NCBI GenBank assembly: GCA_964605385.1
Contig: CAZSCK010000034.1
Span: 1 to 26,837 of the forward strand
Source: JAGLTQ01 sp964605385
GTDB lineage: Bacteria; Pseudomonadota; Gammaproteobacteria; UBA6429; Thiohalophilaceae
DNA: 26,837 nucleotides
Direction of reading: 5' to 3'
Numbering within the stretch: position 1 is the first letter of the stretch; each line of letters opens with the position of its first letter. A program made the position numbers and the translations under genes. Below, piece after piece: positions 7,965 to 15,024 of this stretch. Under the pieces are notes generated by a model. It searched no databases, was not told the DNA's origin, and saw only the letters and a list, made by a program, of their open reading frames with translations.

Positions 7965-9091
7965 TAGTTTTCACGATTCATTTTCTGGTTAGTTTCTTTT
8001 ACGGCTTGCGACTTAGCTTTCGCTTTTCTACTGTCATCTATAATTTTCACTTTTTTTGATTTTGCTAAACTTTGAAAACCTTTGGTCACAATAGTGTCAT
8101 TTACTTTTAAACCTGAGATAACCTCAACCCATTCGTTAACCTGGATCCCTGTTTGAATACGAATAAGTTTGGTTTTATTTTCCTTATTTACACGGTAAAC
8201 ATATTCGCCAAGGCTGTCATTTTGTATGGCGATGACGGGAATCACTAATCGTGGAGCCGTTACAGTATTAATTTCAATGCGACAGAGTTGCCCGGGGATT
8301 GCGCCTTGTGGTACGTCATCAAAAATAATTTCTATCGTGCCCTGACGTGACGAGATATCGATTGTTGGATGGATGCGTAAAATCTTACCATCGAATTTTG
8401 TATCGCCTAATGCATCAACTCGTATAGAAACGGCCATGCCTTCTTTTAGTTGGCTAATGGTTAATTCTGAAAGTGAAAGAGTGACTTTTAACTGACTGAT
8501 ATCGGCGATGGATAAGATGTGGCTATGTAATGCAACGACATCTCCCGCCTCGGAAAGACGCTGGGTAATAACGCCAGCGATGGGTGCATGGATTTTTGAG
8601 TAGGATAGTCGAGTTTTAAACAAATTTTCTTCTGCGCCAGTTTGCTCAACTAGCGTTTGCGCTCGTGATAACTGTTCATTTGATGCAAGCTTACGTGGAA
8701 TGAGACGTTTTATTCTTTTCAAATCGAGTTTTGCCTGACGATTTTGTGCACGGGCTTTTTCAAACTCACGAATGAGAATCGCATCGTCTAAAACGGTGAT
8801 AAGTTGATCTTGTTTAACCATATCACCGGGATAAAAGGGCAGGCTTTTGATTCTGCCTGATTCCTGGTTGTAAATTTTTACAGTGCTTAATGCTTCAATT
8901 GTGCCGGGAATGAGTTGTTGTTCGGTCAGACCTTGTCTTAGCACCTTAGTGACATGGACATTGGTAGCTTTTGCTTTGTGGCTACGCATAGCAGATTTGT
9001 CATCACAGCCACTGATTGTAATTAGGAGTAGCCCTAGCAAGATGATGGGTATTAGATGGTTTTTGAAAAAAGAAACCTGGACTATTTTCAT
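7964..9091 (-). CDS. RND efflux periplasmic adaptor lipoprotein
   Basis: A 375-residue membrane-fusion protein of the AcrA/HlyD class. It bears a lipoprotein signal (hydrophobic 13-25, then ISGC with acylated Cys29), a biotinyl-lipoyl half-motif (ESGRIKSLPFYPGDMVKQD, about 77-95), an alpha-helical hairpin rich in charged residues (about 105-160), and the second lipoyl half (IHAPIAGVITQRLSEAGD, about 168-185). Beta-barrel and membrane-proximal domains follow. The C-terminus is Lys-rich. It bridges the permease to an outer-membrane channel that must be encoded elsewhere. It is the first gene of a two-gene operon. AAGG lies eight bases before the ATG, overlapping the end of a tiny upstream reading frame. 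Confidence 0.92.
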   Translation of the reverse strand: MKIVQVSFFKNHLIPIILLGLLLITISGCDDKSAMRSHKAKATNVHVTKVLRQGLTEQQLIPGTIEALSTVKIYNQESGRIKSLPFYPGDMVKQDQLITVLDDAILIREFEKARAQNRQAKLDLKRIKRLIPRKLASNEQLSRAQTLVEQTGAEENLFKTRLSYSKIHAPIAGVITQRLSEAGDVVALHSHILSIADISQLKVTLSLSELTISQLKEGMAVSIRVDALGDTKFDGKILRIHPTIDISSRQGTIEIIFDDVPQGAIPGQLCRIEINTVTAPRLVIPVIAIQNDSLGEYVYRVNKENKTKLIRIQTGIQVNEWVEVISGLKVNDTIVTKGFQSLAKSKKVKIIDDSRKAKAKSQAVKETNQKMNREN

Positions 9092-9100
9092 GTTTAAGCC

Positions 9101-9145
9101 TTAACTTCTGCCGTGTCGTATTTTTAGAATAATTAAGTTTAACAT
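9101..9145 (-). CDS. possible 14-codon leader peptide before the efflux operon
   Basis: An ATG at 9145 has a near-perfect AGGAGG ten bases upstream (plus 9156-9161) and opens a frame reading MLNLIILKIRHGRS, stopping with TAA at 9103-9101, ten bases before the adaptor ATG. The stop codon touches the weaker AAGG site of the adaptor gene, so translation of the leader could influence that start. The ribosome site is better than that of the real gene, which is why I report it; expression is untested and the frame is very short. Confidence 0.35.
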   Translation of the reverse strand: MLNLIILKIRHGRS

Positions 9146-9218
9146 GTAATAATAACCTCCTGATACAGATAAGAAATACCTTAATGCTTAATACCAATAA
9201 CTATAGGGTTAGATTTAT

Positions 9219-9344
9219 TCCCCCTCCCTCCTGGCGGGGCAGGGGGACGAGCCCATGGACGGGCGAAGGTAGAACAATGCAGGAGCAATTGTCGAGGGGA
9301 TATTTTATACCACCCCTCCCTAGCCCTCCCCTTGAAGGGGTGGG
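9219..9344. repeat. cluster of GC-rich REP-like palindromes
   Basis: The 298-bp spacer between the divergent efflux and ABC genes contains several GC-rich palindromes in otherwise AT-rich DNA. They are TCCCCCT/AGGGGGA (9219-9225 with 9241-9247), a short GCCC/GGGC hairpin around 9251-9263, and CCCTCCCCTT/AAGGGGTGGG (9324-9333 with 9335-9344, one T-T mismatch). Such blocks are typical of dispersed REP/MITE-like elements. A 63-codon frame over this stretch is proline- and arginine-rich and looks like a by-product of the repeats. No other gene is seen in the spacer. Confidence 0.6.
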
Positions 9345-9389
9345 AACTTAAATGCCTACACTGATCGGTCACTCTTTAAGGAAATTACC

Positions 9390-11180
9390 ATGCAGTTTCG
9401 CTATACCAGCGCCCCAGAAGGCGGTAGAAAGGATATTCGTAATTTGAAGCGGATATTTCCGTATATATGGGAATATAAAGGTCGCGTTTTAATTGCTTTA
9501 TTGAGCCTGATCTTATCAAAGGTCGCTATCGTTGGTATTCCGCTAATATTCAAAGAAATTATCGATATATTGGATACGCCTGAGAAAAGCGCCATTGTTA
9601 TCCCGATAAGCTTATTTATACTTTACGGTGCCGCTCGTATGGCGGGTTCACTTTTTAATGAAGTGCGTGATGCGGTCTTTGCGCGAGTGCGTTATCGTGC
9701 CATGCGTCGACTTTCTAATAAGGTTCTATCACACCTGCACAAACTCTCTTTGCGTTATCACCTCGAAAGACGAACCGGTAATATTGTGCGTGACCTTGAA
9801 AGAGGCACGAGTAGTATTAGTCAGATATTAAATTATCTGGTTTTTAATATTGTTCCCACTTTTGCAGAATTTATTTTGGTTGCTTTTATTTTGCTAGGTC
9901 AGTACGAAGTGATATTTGCTGTAATTACTTTTTCGACTGTTGCTATTTATATTACATTTACTTTGTTGGTTACCGAATGGCGAATGCATTTCAGGCACAA
10001 GATGAATGCGCTTGATTCTGAGTCTAACGGTCAGGCAGTTGATAGTTTAATTAACTATGAAACGGTTAAGTATTTTAATAATGAAGCTTTTGAAGTTAAT
10101 CGTTATGACTCAACATTGTCGGAGTGGGAGAATGCTGCGGTAACCAGTCAAACATCCATGTCTATTTTAAACTTTGGCCAGGGTGCAATTATTGCGGTTG
10201 GTTTAACCTTTATTATGGTTTATGCAGGGCAGGGTGTTATTGATGGAAAAATGACTTTAGGTGATTTGGTGTTGATTAATACCATGATGTTACAGCTTTT
10301 CATGCCTTTAAGTTTTTTAGGTATTATTTACCGCATGTTAAAGCATACGCTGGCCGATATGGAAATGGTGTTTAACTTACTGGATGAAAATCTTGAAATT
10401 AAAGATGTTAAAAATGCGAAAGATCTTAAACATGAGAAAGGTGAAATAAAATTTGAGCATGTTGATTTTTCATATAATGAAGATAGACAAATTTTGCATG
10501 ATGTTTCCTTTACGGTAAAACCCGGGCAGAAGTTAGCAATTGTAGGTCACTCAGGTTCAGGTAAATCCACCTTAGCACGTTTGTTATTTCGTTTTTATGA
10601 TGTAACAAATGGACGTATTCTTTATGATAATCAAGATATATCAGAAGTAACACAAGCTAGCTTACGTCAGGCTATGGGTATTGTTCCACAGGATACGGTG
10701 TTATTTAATGAATCTATTTTATATAACATTGAATATGCAAAGACAGGTGCAAGCAAAGATGAAATTATTCATGCGGCGAAGCTAGCGAATATTCATGAGT
10801 TTATAGAAAGCTTACCTGATGGTTATGATACTGCTGTTGGTGAACGTGGTCTGAAATTATCTGGTGGTGAAAAGCAGCGTTTAGCCATTGCACGAGTGAT
10901 ACTGAAAGGTTCACCTATTCTGATTTTTGATGAAGCAACCTCTTCATTGGATTCAAAATCAGAGAAAGTTATTCTTGAGGCATTAAGTTCGGTTGCTCAA
11001 ACTCATACAACGCTTGTGATTGCACATCGTTTATCAACCATTACTGATTCAGACCAAATCCTGGTTATGGATAAGGGCAGGATCGTTGAGCAGGGAACAC
11101 ATACAGCCTTACTGGATAAATCAGGTGTTTATGCCGATATGTGGGCGTTACAGCTACAAGAATCAACGGAAAATGAATAA
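9390..11180 (+). CDS. Atm1-type ABC exporter (half-transporter)
   Basis: A 596-residue ABC permease-ATPase fusion that works as a homodimer in the inner membrane. Six membrane helices fill about 33-320. The ATPase half has Walker A GHSGSGKST (386-394), signature LSGGEKQ (490-496), Walker B ILIFDE (510-515) and the switch His546 in VIAHRLST. The NFGQ motif at 261-264 and the MPLSFLG stretch near 305-311 are diagnostic of the Atm1/ABCB7 branch, which exports glutathione-linked sulfur, persulfide or metal conjugates. AAGGAAA lies just before the ATG. The pathway next door handles persulfides and many Fe-S proteins, so a link is attractive, but the sequence does not prove it and the gene is on the opposite strand from the dsr block. 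Confidence 0.92.
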   Translation: MQFRYTSAPEGGRKDIRNLKRIFPYIWEYKGRVLIALLSLILSKVAIVGIPLIFKEIIDILDTPEKSAIVIPISLFILYGAARMAGSLFNEVRDAVFARVRYRAMRRLSNKVLSHLHKLSLRYHLERRTGNIVRDLERGTSSISQILNYLVFNIVPTFAEFILVAFILLGQYEVIFAVITFSTVAIYITFTLLVTEWRMHFRHKMNALDSESNGQAVDSLINYETVKYFNNEAFEVNRYDSTLSEWENAAVTSQTSMSILNFGQGAIIAVGLTFIMVYAGQGVIDGKMTLGDLVLINTMMLQLFMPLSFLGIIYRMLKHTLADMEMVFNLLDENLEIKDVKNAKDLKHEKGEIKFEHVDFSYNEDRQILHDVSFTVKPGQKLAIVGHSGSGKSTLARLLFRFYDVTNGRILYDNQDISEVTQASLRQAMGIVPQDTVLFNESILYNIEYAKTGASKDEIIHAAKLANIHEFIESLPDGYDTAVGERGLKLSGGEKQRLAIARVILKGSPILIFDEATSSLDSKSEKVILEALSSVAQTHTTLVIAHRLSTITDSDQILVMDKGRIVEQGTHTALLDKSGVYADMWALQLQESTENE

Positions 11181-11237
11181 CCACATGAAATACAAGGAAA
11201 AATTAATTATCTTTTGCTGTATTAGCAACTGCTAAAT

Positions 11238-11267
11238 ATCGTTTTTAGCCTTAAAAACGATTATAAT
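11238..11267 (+). promoter_or_regulatory. promoter with adjoining palindrome before the S24-like gene
   Basis: A perfect TATAAT (11262-11267) sits about 30 bases upstream of the S24-like start codon. Directly before it, filling the spacer, is ATCGTTTTTA / TAAAAACGAT (11238-11247 and 11252-11261), a perfect 10-bp inverted repeat that could be an operator. A smaller palindrome, TTAGCA/TGCTAA (11222-11235), precedes it. No convincing -35 hexamer is visible. The palindrome could also act at the 3' end of the ABC gene, but no T-run follows. Confidence 0.45.
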
Positions 11268-11297
11268 ACGTCCTTATTCGAGCAAAAGGTTTTTGAG

Positions 11298-11675
11298 ATG
11301 GAACAGTCAAACAGCACCAAAGTAGGTTTTAGTCCTGATATCAAACAGGAACTTGAAGGAAGTAGTTGTTCGGGTACAGAACCATTTGCACTACAAGTAT
11401 TAGATGACTCAATGGAACCTGAGTTCAAAAAAGACTGCATCATTATTATTGATGCCTCCGCAACGGTTAGGCATGAATGTTATGTTATGGCTACAGTTGA
11501 AAATGGCTATATTTTTCGTCAATTATTAATTGAAGATGAAAAATATTTTATTGCACCATTGAATGAAGCCTATATGCATGAAAAACGCGAAGTGACTTTT
11601 GAACAGTTAGAAGGCGTAATCGTGCAACAAGCGAGTTCTAAAGGAAAGCGTAGCGAACGTAAGCTGTACGAATAA
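11298..11675 (+). CDS. stand-alone S24 peptidase-like protein, probably inactive
   Basis: A 125-residue protein whose core matches the C-terminal domain of LexA, UmuD and phage repressors. VLDDSMEPEF (34-43) carries the nucleophile-position Ser38. The segment that normally holds the general-base Lys reads NGYIFRQL (69-76), with Arg74 where Lys is expected. There is no N-terminal helix-turn-helix; the first 30 residues are polar and look disordered. By family knowledge, loss of the Lys should abolish autoproteolysis, so it may be a binding or dimerization module. AAAAGG lies eight bases before the ATG, and a TATAAT promoter precedes it, so it is probably transcribed separately from the ABC gene. 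The scaffold gap starts one base after its stop. Confidence 0.7.
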   Translation: MEQSNSTKVGFSPDIKQELEGSSCSGTEPFALQVLDDSMEPEFKKDCIIIIDASATVRHECYVMATVENGYIFRQLLIEDEKYFIAPLNEAYMHEKREVTFEQLEGVIVQQASSKGKRSERKLYE

Positions 11676-11676
11676 A

Positions 11677-11776
11677 NNNNNNNNNNNNNNNNNNNNNNNN
11701 NNNNNNNNNNNNNNNNNNNNNNNNNNNNNNNNNNNNNNNNNNNNNNNNNNNNNNNNNNNNNNNNNNNNNNNNNNNN
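11677..11776. other. scaffold gap (100 N)
   Basis: Exactly 100 undetermined bases. Round-number N runs usually mark a join of unknown true length between contigs. The right edge of the gap falls in a palindromic repeat, a common cause of assembly breaks. Gene order across this point is therefore less certain than elsewhere. Confidence 0.98.
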
Positions 11777-11777
11777 C

Positions 11778-11796
11778 GTCGGCCTGAAGAGCCGAC
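11778..11796. repeat. GTCGGC...GCCGAC REP-like hairpin
   Basis: GTCGGC (11778-11783) and GCCGAC (11791-11796) form a perfect 6-bp stem with a 7-base loop, followed by CTAC. This resembles the widespread REP-type motif GTAGGTCGG-loop-CCGAC. It lies just after the rhodanese stop (11808), so it could help end the minus-strand transcript, but no T-run is visible before the gap. Confidence 0.6.
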
Positions 11797-11807
11797 CTAC
11801 ATAAATC

Positions 11808-12272
11808 TTATTTTGGCGCCATTTGGTCTTCACGAAGGTTTGCAGTGAAGTAGTCTATTGCAGTATCTTCATCGACTTCTTCATTATTTTTATTATATAA
11901 CGGCTGTTCATAGTCACTCCAACCACGCAGGCCTGTTTTAAGTGATACTACATTTTCGTAGCCAAGCTTTTGCATAACTTCACAAACAAATACACTTCGA
12001 TTACCGGAACGGCAGGCAACAATCACTTCTTTATCTCGTGCTTGTACAAGTAGTGCGACGGTTTCTTCATAATCCCATTCACACGCTGTTTCCAGTACAC
12101 CACGAGGTACGTTAAGTGAACCTTTGATATGCATGGCTTCAAATTCATAAGGTTCGCGTATATCTAATAAGAGAAGTGAAGGGTTTTCGTCAAACCGTTC
12201 TTCCAGATCCCATGGGAATATTTCAGTAACATTTTTTGCACTTTCAGCAACAAGATCATTAAATTTTTTCAT
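11808..12272 (-). CDS. single-domain rhodanese-like sulfurtransferase
   Basis: A 154-residue cytoplasmic protein with one rhodanese domain. Seen are LLLDIREPYEF (34-44), HIKGSLNVP (48-56) and the active loop CRSGNRS (87-93) with catalytic Cys87. That loop binds a persulfide and hands sulfur to thiol acceptors. There is no signal peptide. About 40 residues after the core are acidic. It starts five bases after the response regulator stops, so it appears to be the last gene of the dsrR-kinase-regulator unit. Rhodaneses feed sulfane sulfur to TusA/DsrEFH in sulfur oxidizers, so a role in sulfur supply or in sensing sulfane sulfur is reasonable; the exact partner is inferred. Confidence 0.88.
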   Translation of the reverse strand: MKKFNDLVAESAKNVTEIFPWDLEERFDENPSLLLLDIREPYEFEAMHIKGSLNVPRGVLETACEWDYEETVALLVQARDKEVIVACRSGNRSVFVCEVMQKLGYENVVSLKTGLRGWSDYEQPLYNKNNEEVDEDTAIDYFTANLREDQMAPK

Positions 12273-12277
12273 AATAT

Positions 12278-12937
12278 TTATTTTTTGTTATTAAACCCGC
12301 GTTGTACAGCCATAACAGCGGCTTCAACACGAGAATGAACTTCAAGTTTACGTAAAATGGCTTTTACATGTAATTTAACCGTGCCATCTGATATACCTAA
12401 ATTTCTTGCGATAGCTTTATTGCTTTGTCCTTCCGCTAGCAAACCAAGAATTTCAGTTTCTCTTGGTGTCAGAATTGAAAATGGGCTGTCGTCTTTTTCT
12501 TCTTGTTCGATGGTTTTACCTTGTACTGCTCGAGCAAGTATAGGAGCAAGATCAGGGGCAACGACTGTTTTGCCTGCAACAATTTCGCGTAGTGCTAAAA
12601 CAAGCTCATCTGGCTCCATGTCTTTTAACAGGTAACCTTGTGCACCTGAACGTAATGATTTTAATAAATCATTTTCTTCTGTGCTGGTGGTTAACATTAC
12701 AATAGGAAGTGATTCGTTTTTGTCGCGTAACATGTCTAATACTTCCAGACCATTAAGCCCCGGCATTCTCATGTCGAGTAAAATAATGTCTGGATTTAAT
12801 TCATCAACAAGTTTCTGAGCTTCATGACCACTGTCGACTGAAGCAACAACTTCAATCCCTCGACTTGTTAACAAACCTTCAAGTCCAACTCGAAAGAGGG
12901 TGTGATCATCTATTAGTAATACACGTAAGTTATTCAT
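12278..12937 (-). CDS. NarL/FixJ-family response regulator
   Basis: A 219-residue DNA-binding regulator. The receiver domain has the acidic pair Asp10-Asp11, phospho-acceptor Asp55 (LLDMRMPG), Thr83/Thr84 and Lys105 (LLKDMEPDE). A short linker leads to a LuxR-type helix-turn-helix (LTPRETEILGLLAEGQ onward, about 153-215, with GTVKLHVKAIL as recognition helix). The start codon overlaps the stop of the kinase gene (ATGA), so they form a coupled pair. It is NarL-like in layout, but the target cannot be read from this window. Its place directly behind dsrN-dsrR suggests, without proving, control of sulfur-oxidation or respiration genes. Confidence 0.92.
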   Translation of the reverse strand: MNNLRVLLIDDHTLFRVGLEGLLTSRGIEVVASVDSGHEAQKLVDELNPDIILLDMRMPGLNGLEVLDMLRDKNESLPIVMLTTSTEENDLLKSLRSGAQGYLLKDMEPDELVLALREIVAGKTVVAPDLAPILARAVQGKTIEQEEKDDSPFSILTPRETEILGLLAEGQSNKAIARNLGISDGTVKLHVKAILRKLEVHSRVEAAVMAVQRGFNNKK

Positions 12938-14580
12938 GGCAGTATATTCGGATTAGGTGGAGGAACAAGAACAGGTTTCCTGTTTGATTTATGTGGTGGA
13001 AGTTCTGAGTGCCCAAACTGAAGTAAAACTCGAGTACCTTCATTAGGTTCACTTTCGATTTTAATTGTTCCACCAATTCGTTTAGCGCGTTCATGCATGA
13101 TACTTAGACCAAGGTGATCATCCAGTGTAACATCAGAACCTGGTACATTTTTAATGCCAACACCATCGTCTTCAATTAATACACTACAATCACCTTGTGT
13201 ATCACTGCGTAAAATAACACGAACAGTATGAGCCTGACTGTGTTTTTTGATGTTGTTTAATGATTCCTGAATAATACGAAGAGCTTGTACTTCGATCGTT
13301 GCAGGTAAATGTAATACGTTCCATTCTTTTTGTAGGAATATTGAAATATCAGTTTGATATTGAAAACGTTCAATTAAATGTTCAACCGCAGGAATTAAAC
13401 CGCGTTTATCAATTGGTGCGCGGAAGTGTGTGATGAGCTCGCGCAATTCAGAATAAGCTTCATCAATATTGTTTTCTATTTTTTCAAGTTCATGCCAAAC
13501 ATCTGATTCTTTACCACCACGTAAGGTTTCATCTAAGACGCGAACCTGGAAGCGTAAACTTGCTAATGTTTGTGCTAATGAATCATGTAGTTCATGAGCA
13601 AGGCGGTTACGTTCTTCCATTAAAGATAATCGGTTGGCTTCATCTTCTGAGCGTGCTTTATCTATTGCCATGCCAAGGTGACGACCAATAGTTGTTAAAA
13701 GATCTTCAATTTCTTCATGATTATGGAATTCCCGATTACTTACAAAGAGATTATATACGCCGAGTGTCTGTCCTCGATATTGCAAGGGTACAGCGATCAT
13801 TCCAATATCTTCTTGTTTATCATCAAAAAAGCTTCGGCCAATGATTTTATCGCATTGTTGAACGCTATCCTGAAAATGAACTTCTCCATCTTTATAGGCA
13901 ATGCCACATAAACATTTATTAGATGGAATAAGCTGTTCCTTTTCCATTAGATCATCATCTAAACCGATACTGGCAACTAAGCGCATTTGATCATCATCAG
14001 TTAATAGCCTGACTACAGCAGCACGTGCATGAACAACATCTTTAAGGGTTAATAAAAAACGAGATAATAAATCATCAAGATCACGGGAATTATTTATGCT
14101 TGCTGCAACGTCATAAATAATCTCAAGTGAATGTGTTTTTCGTTCGATATGTTTTGTTTGTTTTCTTACCTGGCTTTGCATATCCAGGGTTAAGGTTTCA
14201 AGACGATCACTTAATACATTGATGCCTTTGAATAGTTCCGTGAACTCACCTTCAGATTTTATGGATATACGAGCTGAATGATTATCGTCAAGCATTTCAT
14301 CAGCCCAGTGTCGCAGGTTATTTAGCGGGTAGAGAAAATTATGTCTAACTTGTTTTAATAAAAAAGCGATTAAAACAATGGAGATAATTAAAAGAAGAGG
14401 GATGACATAATAAAAAACGCTACTCTGAGTTACTGCTGACAATAAGCCTGATAATGCTAAAAGAATAATAACAACAGCCAGGCTTAATATGTTTGTGCAC
14501 AGAGGGCTTTCCCATAAGGGGGTAAACTTCGTGCTTACACCCTTATTGTTTTCGCTGGTTTTTGTGCTATTTGAAGTCAT
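12934..14580 (-). CDS. NarX-like sensor histidine kinase with GAF domain and no periplasmic sensor
   Basis: A 548-residue membrane kinase. Two helices (about 30-50 and 57-76) are separated by only a few residues, so the large periplasmic nitrate-binding domain of NarX is missing. A HAMP-like linker (about 77-130), a coiled coil, and a GAF-like domain (about 160-310) follow. The GAF region has Cys223, Cys225 and Cys243 (NKCLCG and QQCDK). The HisKA_3 motif has phospho-acceptor His332 in ELHDSLAQTL, then N box QESLNN (439-444), G1 DDGVG (471-475) and G2 HLGLSIMHERA (489-499). The signal is probably cytoplasmic, perhaps redox or sulfane sulfur through the cysteines (inference). It ends in a Pro-rich tail and overlaps the regulator gene. 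Confidence 0.9.
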   Translation of the reverse strand: MTSNSTKTSENNKGVSTKFTPLWESPLCTNILSLAVVIILLALSGLLSAVTQSSVFYYVIPLLLIISIVLIAFLLKQVRHNFLYPLNNLRHWADEMLDDNHSARISIKSEGEFTELFKGINVLSDRLETLTLDMQSQVRKQTKHIERKTHSLEIIYDVAASINNSRDLDDLLSRFLLTLKDVVHARAAVVRLLTDDDQMRLVASIGLDDDLMEKEQLIPSNKCLCGIAYKDGEVHFQDSVQQCDKIIGRSFFDDKQEDIGMIAVPLQYRGQTLGVYNLFVSNREFHNHEEIEDLLTTIGRHLGMAIDKARSEDEANRLSLMEERNRLAHELHDSLAQTLASLRFQVRVLDETLRGGKESDVWHELEKIENNIDEAYSELRELITHFRAPIDKRGLIPAVEHLIERFQYQTDISIFLQKEWNVLHLPATIEVQALRIIQESLNNIKKHSQAHTVRVILRSDTQGDCSVLIEDDGVGIKNVPGSDVTLDDHLGLSIMHERAKRIGGTIKIESEPNEGTRVLLQFGHSELPPHKSNRKPVLVPPPNPNILP

Positions 14581-14598
14581 TATATATGAGCTATGGTT

Positions 14599-14934
14599 TT
14601 AAAAGTGATGCTCTGTCCCTGTTTCATTCTCTTTGTAATTAGGATCATTCGGGTTTTTGAAAATGAACTGCATTTCTTCAATGTCATCGAGTTTTACGTA
14701 ATCCAGCTCAGTGCCTTTAAGTAATTCGAAGCAACCTGCTGAAACAACGATTTTAACACCTTCACTATCAAAGAAAATATCATCATCCATATCTCGTTCT
14801 TCAAAACCCATTACATATTCAATGCTACCATCGTCTTTTTTAGTTGCAGCAAGGCGTAATTTCAGGTTTGCTGAATCACCTTGTTTCGTAGAATCTAAAA
14901 TTTGTTCTGCTGCGGCTTTTGATACTGTAATCAT
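14599..14934 (-). CDS. dsrR: DsrR, IscA-like protein without cluster cysteines
   Basis: A 111-residue A-type-carrier-like protein. MITVSKAAAEQIL opens like IscA, and the core (LKLRLAA, IEYVMGFEE, FFDSEGVKIVV, FELLKGTELDYV) follows that fold. The three Fe-S cysteines of IscA are absent; the only cysteine is Cys68, outside the cluster positions. This is the known property of A. vinosum DsrR, which does not bind a cluster and is needed for normal dsr gene product levels. I place the start at 14934, 16 codons inside the longest frame, because GGAG precedes it at good spacing and the upstream residues are not conserved-looking. It lies 71 bases after dsrN and 18 before the kinase gene. Confidence 0.88.
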   Translation of the reverse strand: MITVSKAAAEQILDSTKQGDSANLKLRLAATKKDDGSIEYVMGFEERDMDDDIFFDSEGVKIVVSAGCFELLKGTELDYVKLDDIEEMQFIFKNPNDPNYKENETGTEHHF

Positions 14935-14971
14935 GATAACTCCAAATGTATAACGTGGTGTATATATTAAA

Positions 14972-15024
14972 GGTATAACCAACTAAATTAGTCAATTATA
15001 CCAAATTAAGATTTAACCTGTCGA
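14972..15024 (-). promoter_or_regulatory. candidate promoter and palindrome before dsrR
   Basis: On the minus strand, TCGACA (15024-15019, five of six to the -35 consensus) is followed after 18 bases by a perfect TATAAT (15000-14995). The -10 forms part of an interrupted palindrome, GGTATAA (14972-14978) with TTATACC (14996-15002) and an inner ACTAA/TTAGT. The element straddles the end of dsrN and could give dsrR, the kinase, the regulator and the rhodanese a separate start, with the palindrome as operator. Seen as sequence matches only. Confidence 0.4.

Noticed and set aside
9181..9372. A 63-codon minus-strand frame in the efflux-ABC spacer
   Set aside because: It is a translation of the GC-rich palindromes, with Pro/Arg/Gly-rich low complexity and no plausible start.
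11570..11833. A frame spanning the N run
   Set aside because: More than a third is undetermined bases and the rest overlaps the S24-like and rhodanese genes.
12934..14580. Calling the kinase a true NarX nitrate sensor
   Set aside because: There is almost no periplasmic segment between the two membrane helices, so the NarX ligand domain is missing.
14935..14982. A 16-codon extension of dsrR
   Set aside because: No ribosome site at the far start, and IscA-like homology begins at MITVSKAAAEQIL, which has GGAG before it.
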